Below are positions 52,701-61,303 of a stretch of DNA of 64,000 bases, piece by piece. Where the stretch lies: the NCBI GenBank assembly GCA_039820405.1, contig JBCBQC010000026.1, positions 3,764-67,763 of the forward strand, read 5' to 3'. Under the pieces are notes generated by a model that saw nothing but the letters and a program-made list of their open reading frames with translations, searched no databases and had not been told where the DNA came from. Origin of the DNA: CALLVY01 sp937899855 (GTDB lineage: Bacteria > Bacteroidota > Bacteroidia > Chitinophagales > Saprospiraceae). How positions within the stretch are numbered: the stretch's first letter is position 1; every line of letters begins with the position of its first letter. The position numbers and the translations under genes are program-made.

Positions 52701-55461
52701 GACTTTCTTGACGGTGATGGTGAGTCCGCCGACGGATACGGTGCGGGTCAATATCCTGGGGGATATTGCCAGTGAGGTTTGTATCGATGCGGCGGCGCTG
52801 CAGATCGGTACGAGCATCACCTCTTCGACCTTCTGTGGGACGGGAAATTCCGCTACGGTACAAGCTACTGCTGTTGACGAGGAATGTGTGGTGCTCAATG
52901 CGGCTCCGGGCTTCCTTGGTTTGTCGCCCGATTTGATCTGCGTCATCAATTGCTACGATAATTTTGCATTGTTTTGCGATACGACCTACATCGAGGTAAC
53001 GGTAGATCCCAACAATTGTACGGATCCGATTGTGGAGGAAAGCCTCACCTTGCCCGTTGCGGATTGCAATATGATGACGCCGGTCTGTTTGAGCTTGCCC
53101 TTTAGCAGCGTTGGCGATTACGATATTTTTGACAATGGTGTTCCTTACGCGGGGGTACCCGCGGCTTGCGGTACGGACAGTACCGAGCTGGCCCTGAGCC
53201 AGGGGGGACACCTGCTGATTTTCCGCGAACGCGCCACGGGCTGTCCCGATACCGTGTTGGTGGATTTGGACAACGGTTTGGATTTGTATACGGGAGAGAC
53301 CGACTTTGAGGTCGCCTGTGATTCCATCCTGCGTTTTTGCCTAGACATTCCCTTTGCGGAGGCTGCAGATTACCAAATCACGGCCAACGGTATGGCCTTG
53401 CCGACGGATGGCTGCGGCTTAGACAGCTTCTACGTCTACGACTATTCGCAAATTCCCGATCAGGGCGCGATAGGACCCTACCTACTCCAGAGTTGGACGG
53501 TAAATGGCTCCGTATTCATTGGCAACTTCAACAACATCCCCGAACTGGTCGACTCGATGAACGTTTGGGATCCCGCGGGCAACTGGTCGGATGATCCGGC
53601 GGGTCTACGGATTGTGGGGGGAAGTTTCTTCAACGTCTACGGCAATACGATGGAGGTGCGCAAGGTTACCGGAGGTTCGGGAAGCCTTGTACTGGGCATC
53701 GATTACCGCCCCAGCAATATCGCCATCGAACTGGATGCGGGCGAGCACGAGGTGATCCTGACCTATTTGCCAACCAACTGTTTCGATCGGGTCAATTTTA
53801 CGATTAATTGCAGTACCGACCCCGAATGCCAAGACATTTTTACCAGCAATGGCCCCCTCAACCTCAACGTGGCGGATTGTGCCGATCTGGCGACCTTCTG
53901 TACGGGAATTGATGCGGCCGATCTGGCGGATTACAATTTCTTTGACAACGGCAATGCCTATACGGGGGATTTCCCGGGCTGTAATGAGCAGACCATCCTT
54001 CGCTATCCCTTCGCCGCGATTCCTGGTCAGGGCAACACGGGGCCGTACGCGGTGACGAGCTGGTCGGTGGGTATTGACATCTACTCCGGGGTGACCTTCG
54101 GCACCCTCAGCGAATTGGTCGACGCCATGAACGCCTGGGATCCCGCGGGCAACTGGGTACTCAATGGTACCTCCATCGAAGGCGGTAGCCCCAATAGTGG
54201 CTACGGCGCCCTACAAATCGAGTTCAATACCGACAATTATCCCATTTTCCCCATGCCCCTCGTACTGGCTTCCAGCTTTGCGGTGGAATTGGACACGGGC
54301 TTTCACCAGCTGATTGTCGAATTTATACCGACGGGCTGTCGCGATACGATCGACATCGACGTCAACTGCGTGGCTTGTAGCGACTTTATCCTGGTGGAAA
54401 GTACTACCCTCAACAGCAGTGATTGTACCCAACCCACGACCTACTGCGTATCGATTCCCTTTGCGACCATCGGGGATTACAGCATCACGGACAACAATTT
54501 CCCCTATCTGGGAGGCACCGTGGAATGTCCCGGTTCGGCCGGCGCGGCCACGCAGCTCAATTTGGATCGGGGGATCCACGAACTGGTCTTCACTGAACGG
54601 TCTACGGGCTGTAGCGATACGGTGGAGGTAATCGTCAATTGCGTTACTAGCAGTACCCAGGAGATCGAGCTCTTGCTCAATACCCTCGATACGCTTTGCG
54701 CCGACAATACCGAACTGCTCGGGGCCATCATCTCGAATACCAACATCTGCGAAGACGCTTCGGGAGAGATGGCGGTCTTCACCGCCGTTCCCGGTACCTT
54801 CTGCTACGAAGTACAGGGCGTTGAAGTGGGGACGGATACGGCTTGTATCGTACTGTGCGACGCCAATATTTGCGATACCACTTATCTGATCGTCAACGTA
54901 GTAGAAGAACTGACGCCCGAGGGCTTGCCCGTCGCGGTGGCCGACGCCACCACCACCATCGCAGGGCAGGCCATCAGCTACGACGTGCTGGCCAACGACA
55001 CGATCAACGGGACCCTGGATACCTTCCAAATCCTCAACCAGCCCGACAACGGCTTTGCCTGGTACGATTCGACCGGAACGATCCACTACCAGCCCGACGC
55101 CGAATTTTGCGACCTGGCCAACCCCGAGATGATCGCTTACGAAATTTGTAACGAAAACGGCTGTGACACCAGCGAGCTGCTGATCACCGTCATCTGCGAC
55201 GACCTCAAGACCTTCTCCGGCTTCTCGCCCAACGGCGATGGCAAGAACGACACGTTTATCATCCAAGGAGCGGAAGCTTATCCCAACAACCGCCTGCTGA
55301 TCTTTAGCCGGTGGGGGACCCTGATCTTTAGGGTGGATGGGTATACAAACGATTGGGATGGTACTTGGGAAGGCGATGCCCTACCGGAGGGAACGTACTT
55401 CTACCTCTTCGATACGGGAGCGGGCCAGACCCGCAGCGGCTACCTACAGATTCACCGCTAG
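49711..55461 (+). CDS. Giant SprB-like repeat adhesin with gliding-motility-type C-terminal domain
   Basis: The protein has 1916 residues from ATG 49711. A signal peptide covers about 1-30. Five SprB-type repeats of about 82 residues occupy about 73-480; each has a Cys-containing D-G-x-I strand, EYS(I/V)N and a terminal NNP(I/V) (examples DGTLFVDATGDSPLEYSVNF and DGEIVIVGTGGGPLQYSIDG). PKD/Ig-like modules follow to about 1115. A second set of Cys-rich repeats (about 1117-1640; GDYDIFDNGVPYAG, ADYNFFDNGNAYTG, GDYSITDNNFPYLG) follows, then a cadherin-like module (about 1734-1830). The last 86 residues (SGFSPNGDGKNDTFIIQGAE to GDALPEGTYFYLFDTG) are the gliding-motility-associated C-terminal domain that targets cargo to the T9SS. 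A role in surface adhesion or gliding is inferred. Confidence 0.88.
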   Translation: MNKQFLRPPFGLVILFSILFVCRPQYVPAHQATGSLSVDGAAAYLSLNRDLRAVARAGACSAHLPGWERLFAPPVINSVSATSPTDCGVSDGTLFVDATGDSPLEYSVNFGGSWQPDPNFSGLPAGDYTVLVRNIGETTEVAYVNNPVELRDPAAPTIFGVTQTDPTSCTNADGIISVGALPGVGTPEYSVDEGQTWQSSGSFPNLASGNYWVYARNGDGTCVTPHTNNPIQLFATAAPGIQSVTTTATSDCGVDDGEIVIVGTGGGPLQYSIDGGTNWRAVNTFDDLPQGDYEVAIRNDDGTCTVPYFDNPVRVDGPVTPVFVDVRASDISDCAATDGSIEIHTEPGVGFVEYSINNGTDWSVDSSFTGLLPNTYNVRVRYLDGSCELEYRSNPITFTDPAAPVIVAIDSIDPTGCGGANGEISFLATGDRDLLYSINGGTDFQSNPVFSNLSEGSYDPLVAYAGGGCTATSPSITLSNDAGATFILSALDATACFDAAGAYALAANNIRVDGAAVGAGYTVSYSSTEGSFANNTNPNTNFFPNTNAVGTYTIDVMVTELASACSSTTSFDLTISERPAVNLQPDSICLGGSTSLSSGSPGVHNWSVLSGDVNSLSCTNCPSPTASPNQTTVYGLSLVNPFLSSCETIDSVEIFIRPEPQVLNPISDYSLCSGNTLTISLELSEPIAGYTVVSFDRYENATVMGNVLTLDVILDGASANYRVDFVGDSGCETSHGFSVSRIADPVADFTYAAPTCAESDIVFQFIGTAGGNANLSWDLDGGDLLFSSPVMGSNPAGSEITASWDVLGTYSIILTVEEGGCTARDTQDITINATAPQLSATVTLAASCGTSPGAIDLTATGADNIFNWSGPMGYVSEVEDPGNLAAGFYSVTVTDTITTCNTIEVIEVGEDGLFNCTDNIRVLIPAVDPFPLCLDDVVNLPAPIISATVCGENPAEVTVSVEATSDCITLDPNDSFVGESTVCVFHCDGNAPQNCDTTFLTVMVSPPTDTVRVNILGDIASEVCIDAAALQIGTSITSSTFCGTGNSATVQATAVDEECVVLNAAPGFLGLSPDLICVINCYDNFALFCDTTYIEVTVDPNNCTDPIVEESLTLPVADCNMMTPVCLSLPFSSVGDYDIFDNGVPYAGVPAACGTDSTELALSQGGHLLIFRERATGCPDTVLVDLDNGLDLYTGETDFEVACDSILRFCLDIPFAEAADYQITANGMALPTDGCGLDSFYVYDYSQIPDQGAIGPYLLQSWTVNGSVFIGNFNNIPELVDSMNVWDPAGNWSDDPAGLRIVGGSFFNVYGNTMEVRKVTGGSGSLVLGIDYRPSNIAIELDAGEHEVILTYLPTNCFDRVNFTINCSTDPECQDIFTSNGPLNLNVADCADLATFCTGIDAADLADYNFFDNGNAYTGDFPGCNEQTILRYPFAAIPGQGNTGPYAVTSWSVGIDIYSGVTFGTLSELVDAMNAWDPAGNWVLNGTSIEGGSPNSGYGALQIEFNTDNYPIFPMPLVLASSFAVELDTGFHQLIVEFIPTGCRDTIDIDVNCVACSDFILVESTTLNSSDCTQPTTYCVSIPFATIGDYSITDNNFPYLGGTVECPGSAGAATQLNLDRGIHELVFTERSTGCSDTVEVIVNCVTSSTQEIELLLNTLDTLCADNTELLGAIISNTNICEDASGEMAVFTAVPGTFCYEVQGVEVGTDTACIVLCDANICDTTYLIVNVVEELTPEGLPVAVADATTTIAGQAISYDVLANDTINGTLDTFQILNQPDNGFAWYDSTGTIHYQPDAEFCDLANPEMIAYEICNENGCDTSELLITVICDDLKTFSGFSPNGDGKNDTFIIQGAEAYPNNRLLIFSRWGTLIFRVDGYTNDWDGTWEGDALPEGTYFYLFDTGAGQTRSGYLQIHR

Positions 55462-56016
55462 GGTGGTACGCAACGAACTAAGCATACTATGAGAAGCTAA
55501 TTTTTTGATATTTGATTTTTTTGAGAGAGTGTTAGGCAGTGGTCTTCGGACCGCTGCCTTTACTTTTTTAAACGGCGGGTCAACTTTTTTTGAGAAATTT
55601 TTTCCTTGTTTTTCAGGGGCTACCGCCGATTCTGGGTGACTTTTTTACATTTGGCTTATGGAATTTTTCGAAAAAAGCGTCTATGTACCGGAATTTCTCA
55701 TTCTAGATGGTGGAAATTCTTTGGTATTCAAACCGACCGGAGTGAGGAATTCCGGGTCTGGGTAGCGGAGCTGTACCATGGTACGGTTTGCGTAAAGGGG
55801 CGCCGTTGTGTCGGCACCTTAGGACGGGTCCCGCCCAGTGGGCGAAATATTATCTACCCCTCAAATCAACAAGCCAGCGCGTTTCCAAATCCTATTCAAC
55901 CTTCCATTTTCACCCCCTCCTCTCACCCGCTTTTTTCCTTCCCCTTTTCGCGACTACTGGACTCTCTGGTACCAGTACCACAGGCATCCAATAGTACCAC
56001 CGACCTAGCCCACTCC
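55462..56016. other. Intergenic region between the adhesin and typA
   Basis: After the adhesin terminator the DNA is AT-rich, then changes to mixed composition toward typA. A plus-strand frame from 55606 runs into the typA antisense and has no protein-like features. The palindrome CTGGTACCAG at 55968-55977 may belong to the 3' untranslated region of typA; no clear terminator for typA is seen. Confidence 0.5.
55534..55570 (+). terminator. Rho-independent terminator of the adhesin gene
   Basis: AGGCAGTGGTC, UUCG tetraloop, GACCGCTGCCT (one G-T pair), then TTACTTTTTT. The stem is 11 bp long, 73 nt after the stop. Confidence 0.88.
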
Positions 56017-57828
56017 TTAATTCACCAAACCCGCATTTGCCTTGCGCTTGCGTTCGTGCTCCTTGAGCAAAATCTTTCGCAGGCGGATGTTTTGAGGGGT
56101 CACCTCTACGTACTCGTCTTCGTCGATGTATTCCATACACTGCTCCAGCGATAGGATGGTCGGGGGAGCGAGTTTGACCTTGTCGTCGGCCCCCGAGGAG
56201 CGCATGTTGGTGAGTTTTTTGGTCTTGATGACGTTGACCACCAGGTCGTTGTCGCGGGTGTTTTCGCCCACGATTTGCCCTTCGTATACCGGCTTTCCGG
56301 GGCCGACGAAAAAGCGGCCGCGGTCCTGGAGTTTGTTGAGGGCGAAGGGGATGGTGGTGCCGTTTTCGTGGACGACGAGGACGCCCTTGTTGCGCGAGGG
56401 AATGTCGCCTTTCCAGGCGTCGAAACGAACGAAGCGGTGCGAAATGGAAGCCTCACCGGCGGTGAGGTTGAGCAGGATGTTCCGCAGGCCGATGATGCCC
56501 CGGGAGGGAATCTCAAATTCGAGGTGCATCAGATCGCCCTTGGGCTCCATCACCGTCATCTCCCCCTTGCGGATATTGACGTTTTCGATCACCTTACCCG
56601 AAAAGTTTTCCGGTACGTCCACCGACAGCAATTCCACGGGCTCGCATTTGACCTCGTCGATCTCCTTGATGATGACCCGGGGCTTGCCCACCTGCAATTC
56701 GTAGCCTTCGCGCCGCATGGTCTCGATCAGTACCGACAGGTGCATGATGCCCCGACCGTAGACCATAAAGGAATCGGGGGAGTTGGTTTCTTCGATGCGC
56801 AGGGCGAGGTTCTTTTCGGTCTCCTTGTAGAGGCGATCGCGAAGGTGGCGCGAAGTGACGTAATCGCCTTCCTGGCCGAAGAAGGGCGAATTGTTGACCG
56901 TAAAGAGCATGCTCATGGTCGGTTCGTCGATGTTGATGCGGGGGAGGGCCTCCGGGCTTTCAAAATCGGCCACCGTATCGCCGATGTCAAAGGCATCGAT
57001 ACCGCTTAAGGCGCAGAGGTCGCCACAGTTGACCACCTCGGCTTTTTCCTTGCCCAGCCCCGAGAAGGTGTACAATTCTTTGATTCTTGTCTTTTCGATT
57101 TTGCCATCGCGTTTGACCAGCGAGATGGGCTGGTTGGTCCGTACGGCGCCCCGGTGGACGCGTCCGATGGCGATCCGGCCGATGTAGTTGGAGTAGTCGA
57201 TGGTGGTGATTTGCATTTGCAGGGTACCTTCGCGTTGCTGGGGGGCGGGAATGTGCTCCAGGATTTGGTCGAGCAGGTAGGTGACGTCCTCGGTAGGCTG
57301 GTCCCAGTGTTCGTTCATCCAGCCGTTTTTGGCCGAGCCGTAGACGGTGGGAAAATCGAGTTGGTCTTCGCTGGCGTCGAGGTTAAACATGAGTTCGAAG
57401 ACCATTTCCTGGACTTCTTCGGGACGGCAGTTTTCTTTGTCCACTTTATTGACCACCACGATGGGTTTGAGACCCAGGTCGATGGCCTTGCTCAGGACGT
57501 AACGGGTTTGGGGCATGGGCCCTTCGAAGGCATCCACGAGTAGGAGGACGCCATCGGCCATATTGAGTACCCGCTCGACCTCCCCGCCAAAATCGGAGTG
57601 ACCAGGGGTGTCGATGATGTTGATTTTGGTACCCTTATAGGTAACCGCCACGTTTTTGGAGAGAATGGTGATGCCCCGTTCGCGTTCCAGGTCGTTGTTG
57701 TCGAGGATGAGCTCCTTGCGCGACTCGTTGTCGCGGAAGAGGTTACACTGGTACAAAATCTTGTCGACTAGGGTGGTTTTTCCGTGGTCGACGTGAGCGA
57801 TGATGGCGATGTTACGCAGGTCCTGCAT
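56017..57828 (-). CDS. typA: Ribosome-associated translational GTPase TypA/BipA
   Basis: The 603-residue GTPase belongs to the elongation-factor family and binds the 70S ribosome, with roles in stress adaptation and subunit assembly. G motifs are present: IIAHVDHGKTTLVDKIL (G1), DTPGHSDFGGEVERVL (G3) and VVVNKVDKENC (G4). Domains II, III and V and the BipA-specific C-terminal domain (MEPKGDLMHLEFEIPSRGII; DEYVEVTPQNIRLRKILL) are complete. The length is typical. It is transcribed alone, from a promoter at 57861. Confidence 0.96.
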   Translation of the reverse strand: MQDLRNIAIIAHVDHGKTTLVDKILYQCNLFRDNESRKELILDNNDLERERGITILSKNVAVTYKGTKINIIDTPGHSDFGGEVERVLNMADGVLLLVDAFEGPMPQTRYVLSKAIDLGLKPIVVVNKVDKENCRPEEVQEMVFELMFNLDASEDQLDFPTVYGSAKNGWMNEHWDQPTEDVTYLLDQILEHIPAPQQREGTLQMQITTIDYSNYIGRIAIGRVHRGAVRTNQPISLVKRDGKIEKTRIKELYTFSGLGKEKAEVVNCGDLCALSGIDAFDIGDTVADFESPEALPRINIDEPTMSMLFTVNNSPFFGQEGDYVTSRHLRDRLYKETEKNLALRIEETNSPDSFMVYGRGIMHLSVLIETMRREGYELQVGKPRVIIKEIDEVKCEPVELLSVDVPENFSGKVIENVNIRKGEMTVMEPKGDLMHLEFEIPSRGIIGLRNILLNLTAGEASISHRFVRFDAWKGDIPSRNKGVLVVHENGTTIPFALNKLQDRGRFFVGPGKPVYEGQIVGENTRDNDLVVNVIKTKKLTNMRSSGADDKVKLAPPTILSLEQCMEYIDEDEYVEVTPQNIRLRKILLKEHERKRKANAGLVN

Positions 57829-57860
57829 GATCGTTTGATTTACTTTCGCAAAAGAAGCTG

Positions 57861-57868
57861 CAAAGGTA
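57861..57868 (-). promoter_or_regulatory. Promoter -7 element of typA
   Basis: On the minus strand TACCTTTG matches TAnnTTTG exactly and lies 33 nt upstream of the typA ATG. No TTTG element is seen at the expected spacing. Confidence 0.45.
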
Positions 57869-57968
57869 CGCCTTTTTACGGGGAAAAGCAGGCGGCGCGG
57901 AACAATTAAAGGAAAATTAAGGGGCAGTGATGTGGAAAATGGCTGTTGGTACGCAAATGGGGGAAGGA

Positions 57969-59045
57969 TCAGGGCTTGATTTTATAGAAAACGCCGAGGG
58001 ACAGCCGCTCCAGGTTCAGTCCTCGCTCGCCGCGGGTGGCGATAATCTGACGGAGTTCGACTTCGAGCTGGGGGTTGACGTTAAAAGACGGGGCGATACT
58101 GATGCCACGGATGTTGTTGTTCCAAAATTTACGCGAGAGCTCGCCATTGAGGATGCGATCCCGGGTTTGATCGAGGGTGGAAATATCCATGATCCAGGCA
58201 GCGCCCAGGGCCAGGTTGAGGGAGGATCGTTCGGTCAATGGGTGATGGTATTTGAGGCCAAAAACATTGTTGGTGATCAAGCCCTTGAACAAGCGCTGTG
58301 GGCTACCCGCATTGATGGCGACCCACCAGTCTTTTTGCCAAAACAAGCCCGTACGCCACCGGTCGACACGAACTTCGGTACTGATGGCGGCGGCGGTACC
58401 GATGGCGGCCCGACGTTCGCCGACCAGGTACTCTTGATCGGGTAAAAACCAACGTCCTCCTAGGCCGAAGTGGAGGCTGAGTAGGCGGGTGGGATAACTT
58501 TTTTTGATTTGCTTGGCGCTGCCAAAGTGGTACTTAAAGTTGATCTCCTGGAGGTAGCGATCCCCTACGTCAAAGATTGTGTAGCGCAGCAAAGATTGGA
58601 ATTCGATTTCGGCCCGGCCGACGGGGACGGCGATCATAAAGGCGACGTAGCGGATGGTCTTGGAACGGCGGGTAAAGACAAAGTCAATGTATCCATTTTG
58701 CCCGTACCAATAGTGCCCCACGCCATAATGAAAACGTTGGCCCCGGTACTGCACCCTCAGGAGATTCCCCTCGTTGATTTCCTGAACATCGCTGATGTCA
58801 TTGATGGGGTAAGGCCTTACGATATAAGACCGATCGTGCATAAAAGTCAGGGCAAAGGGATATTTGCGGTGGGAGACCTTGAGGCCAGCGAGGGGAGAGG
58901 TAATCAGGAAGTTGCCTTCGTCGGGCCGATCCTGATGGGCCAAAATATTGAGTCGTACCCCGACGAGCCCTTCGAAGGTGAGGGGGAGTTGGGCGTCCGC
59001 TGAACAAACCAGCAGTATCAAGTAAAGACCAAGGGAATATCTCAT
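57969..59045 (-). CDS. Predicted outer-membrane beta-barrel protein
   Basis: The 358-residue protein has a signal peptide (YSLGLYLILLVCSADA) and many alternating amphipathic strands with aromatic ends (FHYGVGHYWYGQNGYIDFVF, LLSLHFGLGGRWFLP, SLNLALGAAWIMDIS). It ends in a strand (LSLGVFYKIKP), though the last residue is not aromatic. No family is recognised. It follows the frameshifted lipoprotein gene on the same strand after 74 nt, so the two may be an operon. Confidence 0.72.
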   Translation of the reverse strand: MRYSLGLYLILLVCSADAQLPLTFEGLVGVRLNILAHQDRPDEGNFLITSPLAGLKVSHRKYPFALTFMHDRSYIVRPYPINDISDVQEINEGNLLRVQYRGQRFHYGVGHYWYGQNGYIDFVFTRRSKTIRYVAFMIAVPVGRAEIEFQSLLRYTIFDVGDRYLQEINFKYHFGSAKQIKKSYPTRLLSLHFGLGGRWFLPDQEYLVGERRAAIGTAAAISTEVRVDRWRTGLFWQKDWWVAINAGSPQRLFKGLITNNVFGLKYHHPLTERSSLNLALGAAWIMDISTLDQTRDRILNGELSRKFWNNNIRGISIAPSFNVNPQLEVELRQIIATRGERGLNLERLSLGVFYKIKP

Positions 59046-59062
59046 CCTAAACGAATTTGGAG

Positions 59063-59094
59063 GAGGCTCCGCAGGCTAAAACCCCCGGAGCCTC
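59063..59094. repeat. Intergenic hairpin between the barrel and lipoprotein genes
   Basis: GAGGCTCCG (59063-59071) pairs perfectly with CGGAGCCTC (59086-59094). No T run follows on either strand, so it is an RNA-processing or REP-like hairpin more than a standard terminator. Confidence 0.5.
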
Positions 59095-59119
59095 GGATTG
59101 GGAAAATGATGGCTAGCGC

Positions 59120-60387
59120 TTATAAGTTTCGGCGTTGGATCACAAAGGTTCCTTTGTAGTTATCGATGGTCTTGGACCCATTGGTGACGGGAATCAAGGT
59201 CGTCAGTCGACCACAAAACTTATCGGTATTGTACCACTCGTGTTTGAATTTCATGGCCAACTTGGCGTCGGGAACTTCGCGGTTACAAGGACACGCAATG
59301 GATTTTAAATTGCGATTAGAAATATACCAATCGTACTCGTAAAAACCAATAAATAAGTTAGCCGCTGCAGCCGATTCGATGATCCCCGCTAAAGATCGGT
59401 TGATAGACACAGTCGTTTGATTGCGGATTTCCTTTTTGGAGAATTTTTCCTGTGCTTCGCTGTTATTTTTGATCCAGGGATTCGTAGGATCAGTAGCCCA
59501 GCCCGTCACAAAAGCCACCACCTCCGATTTACCCGACTTTTCGTAACGGTAACTGAGCCCCTTGATCTTGCCACTCTTGGCGATCAACTCCTCCCCCCGC
59601 AGCAGGCGGCGTTCGCGCGGAATACGCCCGTCGTCGAACGCGGAGGCCCGATCGGCGGGGCCCTCCCCCTCCAGGCGCTGCCCCTTTCCCGGCCCCACAA
59701 ATACCAACAGGTCCGTCGCCGCTCGTGCCTCCGCCTCACTCACCAAAACTTCGGTACCATCTCGCCAACCCGCCACATCATCACAATCGTTGACCTCCTG
59801 AGCAATCAAAAACGTGACCCGCTCCGTCTCCACCTCCGCCAGCGGCGTCCTCTCGTAAATCACCGGTTCGTAGACGTAACCCGCTTTGATCAGTTTGTTG
59901 GCCAAGTAGGCATTGGCATCCCAACCGGGCGTCGCCACCAGTGCCGCAATATCCGCTTCCGCCCCATGGGGGTAGATGTCTTCGGCCGCAATGGACAGGC
60001 GAAGGTATTGGTTGAAAACCGCTCCGAATTCGGGGTGACTTTCGGCCAGCTCCAGTAAGGAAATGGGGCCCGGGTGATCACTACCCAGGGCCGTAAGGAC
60101 GATGGAGCGGTATGGGGGCAGTGCGAAAATGTCCTTAAGAGCAATCGAGTAGTGGTAGAGAATCAGGTTGATCCGATCGTTTTGCGGGTCCTCCGGGTCA
60201 CGGATGGCTTCCAGAACCCCCAATTGCAGTAATCGCCACAGTCGGTACAGGAGGGTAGGAGAGGGCTACCACTGCGGATACCGTTCTCGGATACCGGAGA
60301 AAGTGTGGCTTTTTCACAGCTCGTCAGCCAGAGTAAGCAACTAAAAAATACGCTGCAAAAGGGGAAAAATAGCTTGGTTGATTTCAT
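59120..60387 (-). pseudogene. Lipoprotein gene split by a one-base frameshift
   Basis: The start (60387; MKSTKLFFPFCSVFFSCLLW) is a lipoprotein signal with Cys at about residue 24 and reads to about 60218 (ending CTDCGDYCNWG). The rest of the protein continues only in the -1 frame from 60217 (VLEAIRDPEDPQNDRINLIL) to 59120. The switch falls at a run of five C on the plus strand (60217-60221). One extra G in the coding strand would restore a single 422-residue protein. Possible causes are a sequencing or assembly error, a real mutation, phase variation or -1 frameshifting. The family of the 365-residue body is not recognised; it has mixed helices and strands (LLELAESHPEFGAVFNQYL; SINRSLAGIIESAAAANLFI). 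It is followed by the barrel gene. Confidence 0.72.
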
Positions 60388-60559
60388 GATGAAAGGGTTG
60401 ATGAAGAAATGGATAATAGAAATCGGTGCACTGAAAGATTTGGTGATTTCAATGGCTCAGGTAGTTTGAAAAGAGGGAACGCTGACCGTCGCCAGCATTC
60501 CCGAATCAAAGATTCTCCCTTCAGGAGAATATTACTTGCTGGTGCTTTTGGTTCCATGC

Positions 60560-60603
60560 GTGGCTCAGCGGAAAACCATCACGGTTTTCCGCTATTGAGC
60601 CAC
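60560..60603. repeat. Large inverted repeat (18-bp arms with a 3-base bulge)
   Basis: GTGGCTCA + GCGGAAAACC, loop ATCAC, GGTTTTCCGC + TAT + TGAGCCAC. The long stem has no adjacent T run. It could be a decayed mobile-element end or a structured RNA. Confidence 0.65.
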
Positions 60604-60961
60604 ACTAACCCTAAAAATGCTCAGTGTTAGGCATTGCTTTCTCCGTCGCACTTTCTCCACCGTAATTGGCGATTGCGTATACGGAGCCCCGCCCACCACC
60701 ACTGATTGGGGTAGCGAAACGTTTGGACAATAACACCCTCAGTGGGATGCAACTGCGCGCTTACGAGTTGATGCTATACCGTGATGCTTTACACCGGTTA
60801 GCTTGACTCAAGATGGTCTTACCAGCAATATTCAAGGAGAAGGGAGAAATAAATGTTAGGCTTAAACCGGATTTTTTAACAAAAAGAGCACACAGATTGA
60901 TGATCTTGTTATAACTTACCTAAACAATTCTGTTGCGTCCACCGATTGTAACCACAAGGTA

Positions 60962-61013
60962 GTAAAATCCCCGAAGTTTCACAACAGGTTTACGTGAGCT
61001 CCGGGAATTTTAC
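60962..61013 (-). terminator. Terminator-like hairpin downstream of the peptide gene
   Basis: On the minus strand GTAAAATTCCCG pairs with CGGGGATTTTAC (one G-T pair) across a 28-nt loop, 25 nt after the peptide stop. The 3' arm ends in TTTTAC. Confidence 0.4.
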
Positions 61014-61037
61014 CTTCTCAAGGAGGGGCGAAAATGT

Positions 61038-61145
61038 CTAGTTCATCATTAGATCTTCGGTAATAATACCTCCTCCCTTAATGGCCGTTTGCTGTTGCTG
61101 AGTAATTTTTTTAAAAACCTGGGTTGCTTCGATTTTACTGAGCAT
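61038..61145 (-). CDS. Small peptide with GGG motif (RiPP- or signal-precursor-like)
   Basis: This 35-codon ORF was found by reading the minus strand. It encodes a charged, helical leader-like half (MLSKIEATQVFKKI, then four Gln) followed by AIKGGG and a short acidic C-terminal tail ending in Met-Met-Asn. Leader plus double-glycine followed by a short core is the layout of peptides processed by C39-type proteases in RiPP and quorum-sensing systems. The core contains Thr but no Cys, so a classic lanthipeptide is unlikely. Support for a real gene: a 9-bp inverted repeat and a promoter-like element upstream, a hairpin downstream, and a divergent helical-repeat protein gene. No modification enzyme or transporter is in the window. 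Confidence 0.45.
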   Translation of the reverse strand: MLSKIEATQVFKKITQQQQTAIKGGGIITEDLMMN

Positions 61146-61155
61146 GATTAAAAAA

Positions 61156-61181
61156 ATTTAGGGTTAAAAAATACCCTAAAT
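61156..61181. promoter_or_regulatory. 9-bp perfect inverted repeat at the peptide gene's 5' end
   Basis: ATTTAGGGT, an 8-bp AT spacer, then ACCCTAAAT. It ends 11 nt from the peptide ATG and overlaps a near-consensus -7 element on the minus strand (TACATTTA, 61184-61177). It could be an operator for autoregulation or a 5' UTR hairpin. Confidence 0.5.
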
Positions 61182-61222
61182 GTACCGTGCAAGCAGTCCC
61201 AGAATGGGGTGAAAAATTTCAA

Positions 61223-61256
61223 TTTGTCTGCTAAGTATTTATGATGTTATATTTTG
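61223..61256 (+). promoter_or_regulatory. Candidate promoter of the helical-repeat gene
   Basis: TTTG (61223-61226), 21 nt, TATATTTT followed by G (61248-61256). The -7 element matches in seven of eight bases. The ATG is at 61304. Confidence 0.4.
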
Positions 61257-61303
61257 ATTTTACCTGATGATGATGGTTATCAACCAATTACGAACCAAGC
61301 CGT

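Larger units (their letters stand above)
60388..61037. other. Low-coding region upstream of the peptide gene
   Basis: About 650 bp without a convincing gene. It contains a small hairpin (ATTCTCC/GGAGAAT near 60511-60529), a large hairpin at 60560-60603 and a possible gene remnant at about 60673-60807. The remnant frame reads IGVAKRLDNNTLSG and LRAYELMLYRDALHRLA before a stop, which looks protein-like but has no start. The terminator-like repeat at 60962-61013 belongs to the peptide gene. Confidence 0.5.

Noticed and set aside
55606..56154. 182-codon plus-strand frame between the adhesin and typA
   Set aside because: Its last third is antisense to typA and the rest is AT-rich with no protein-like pattern.
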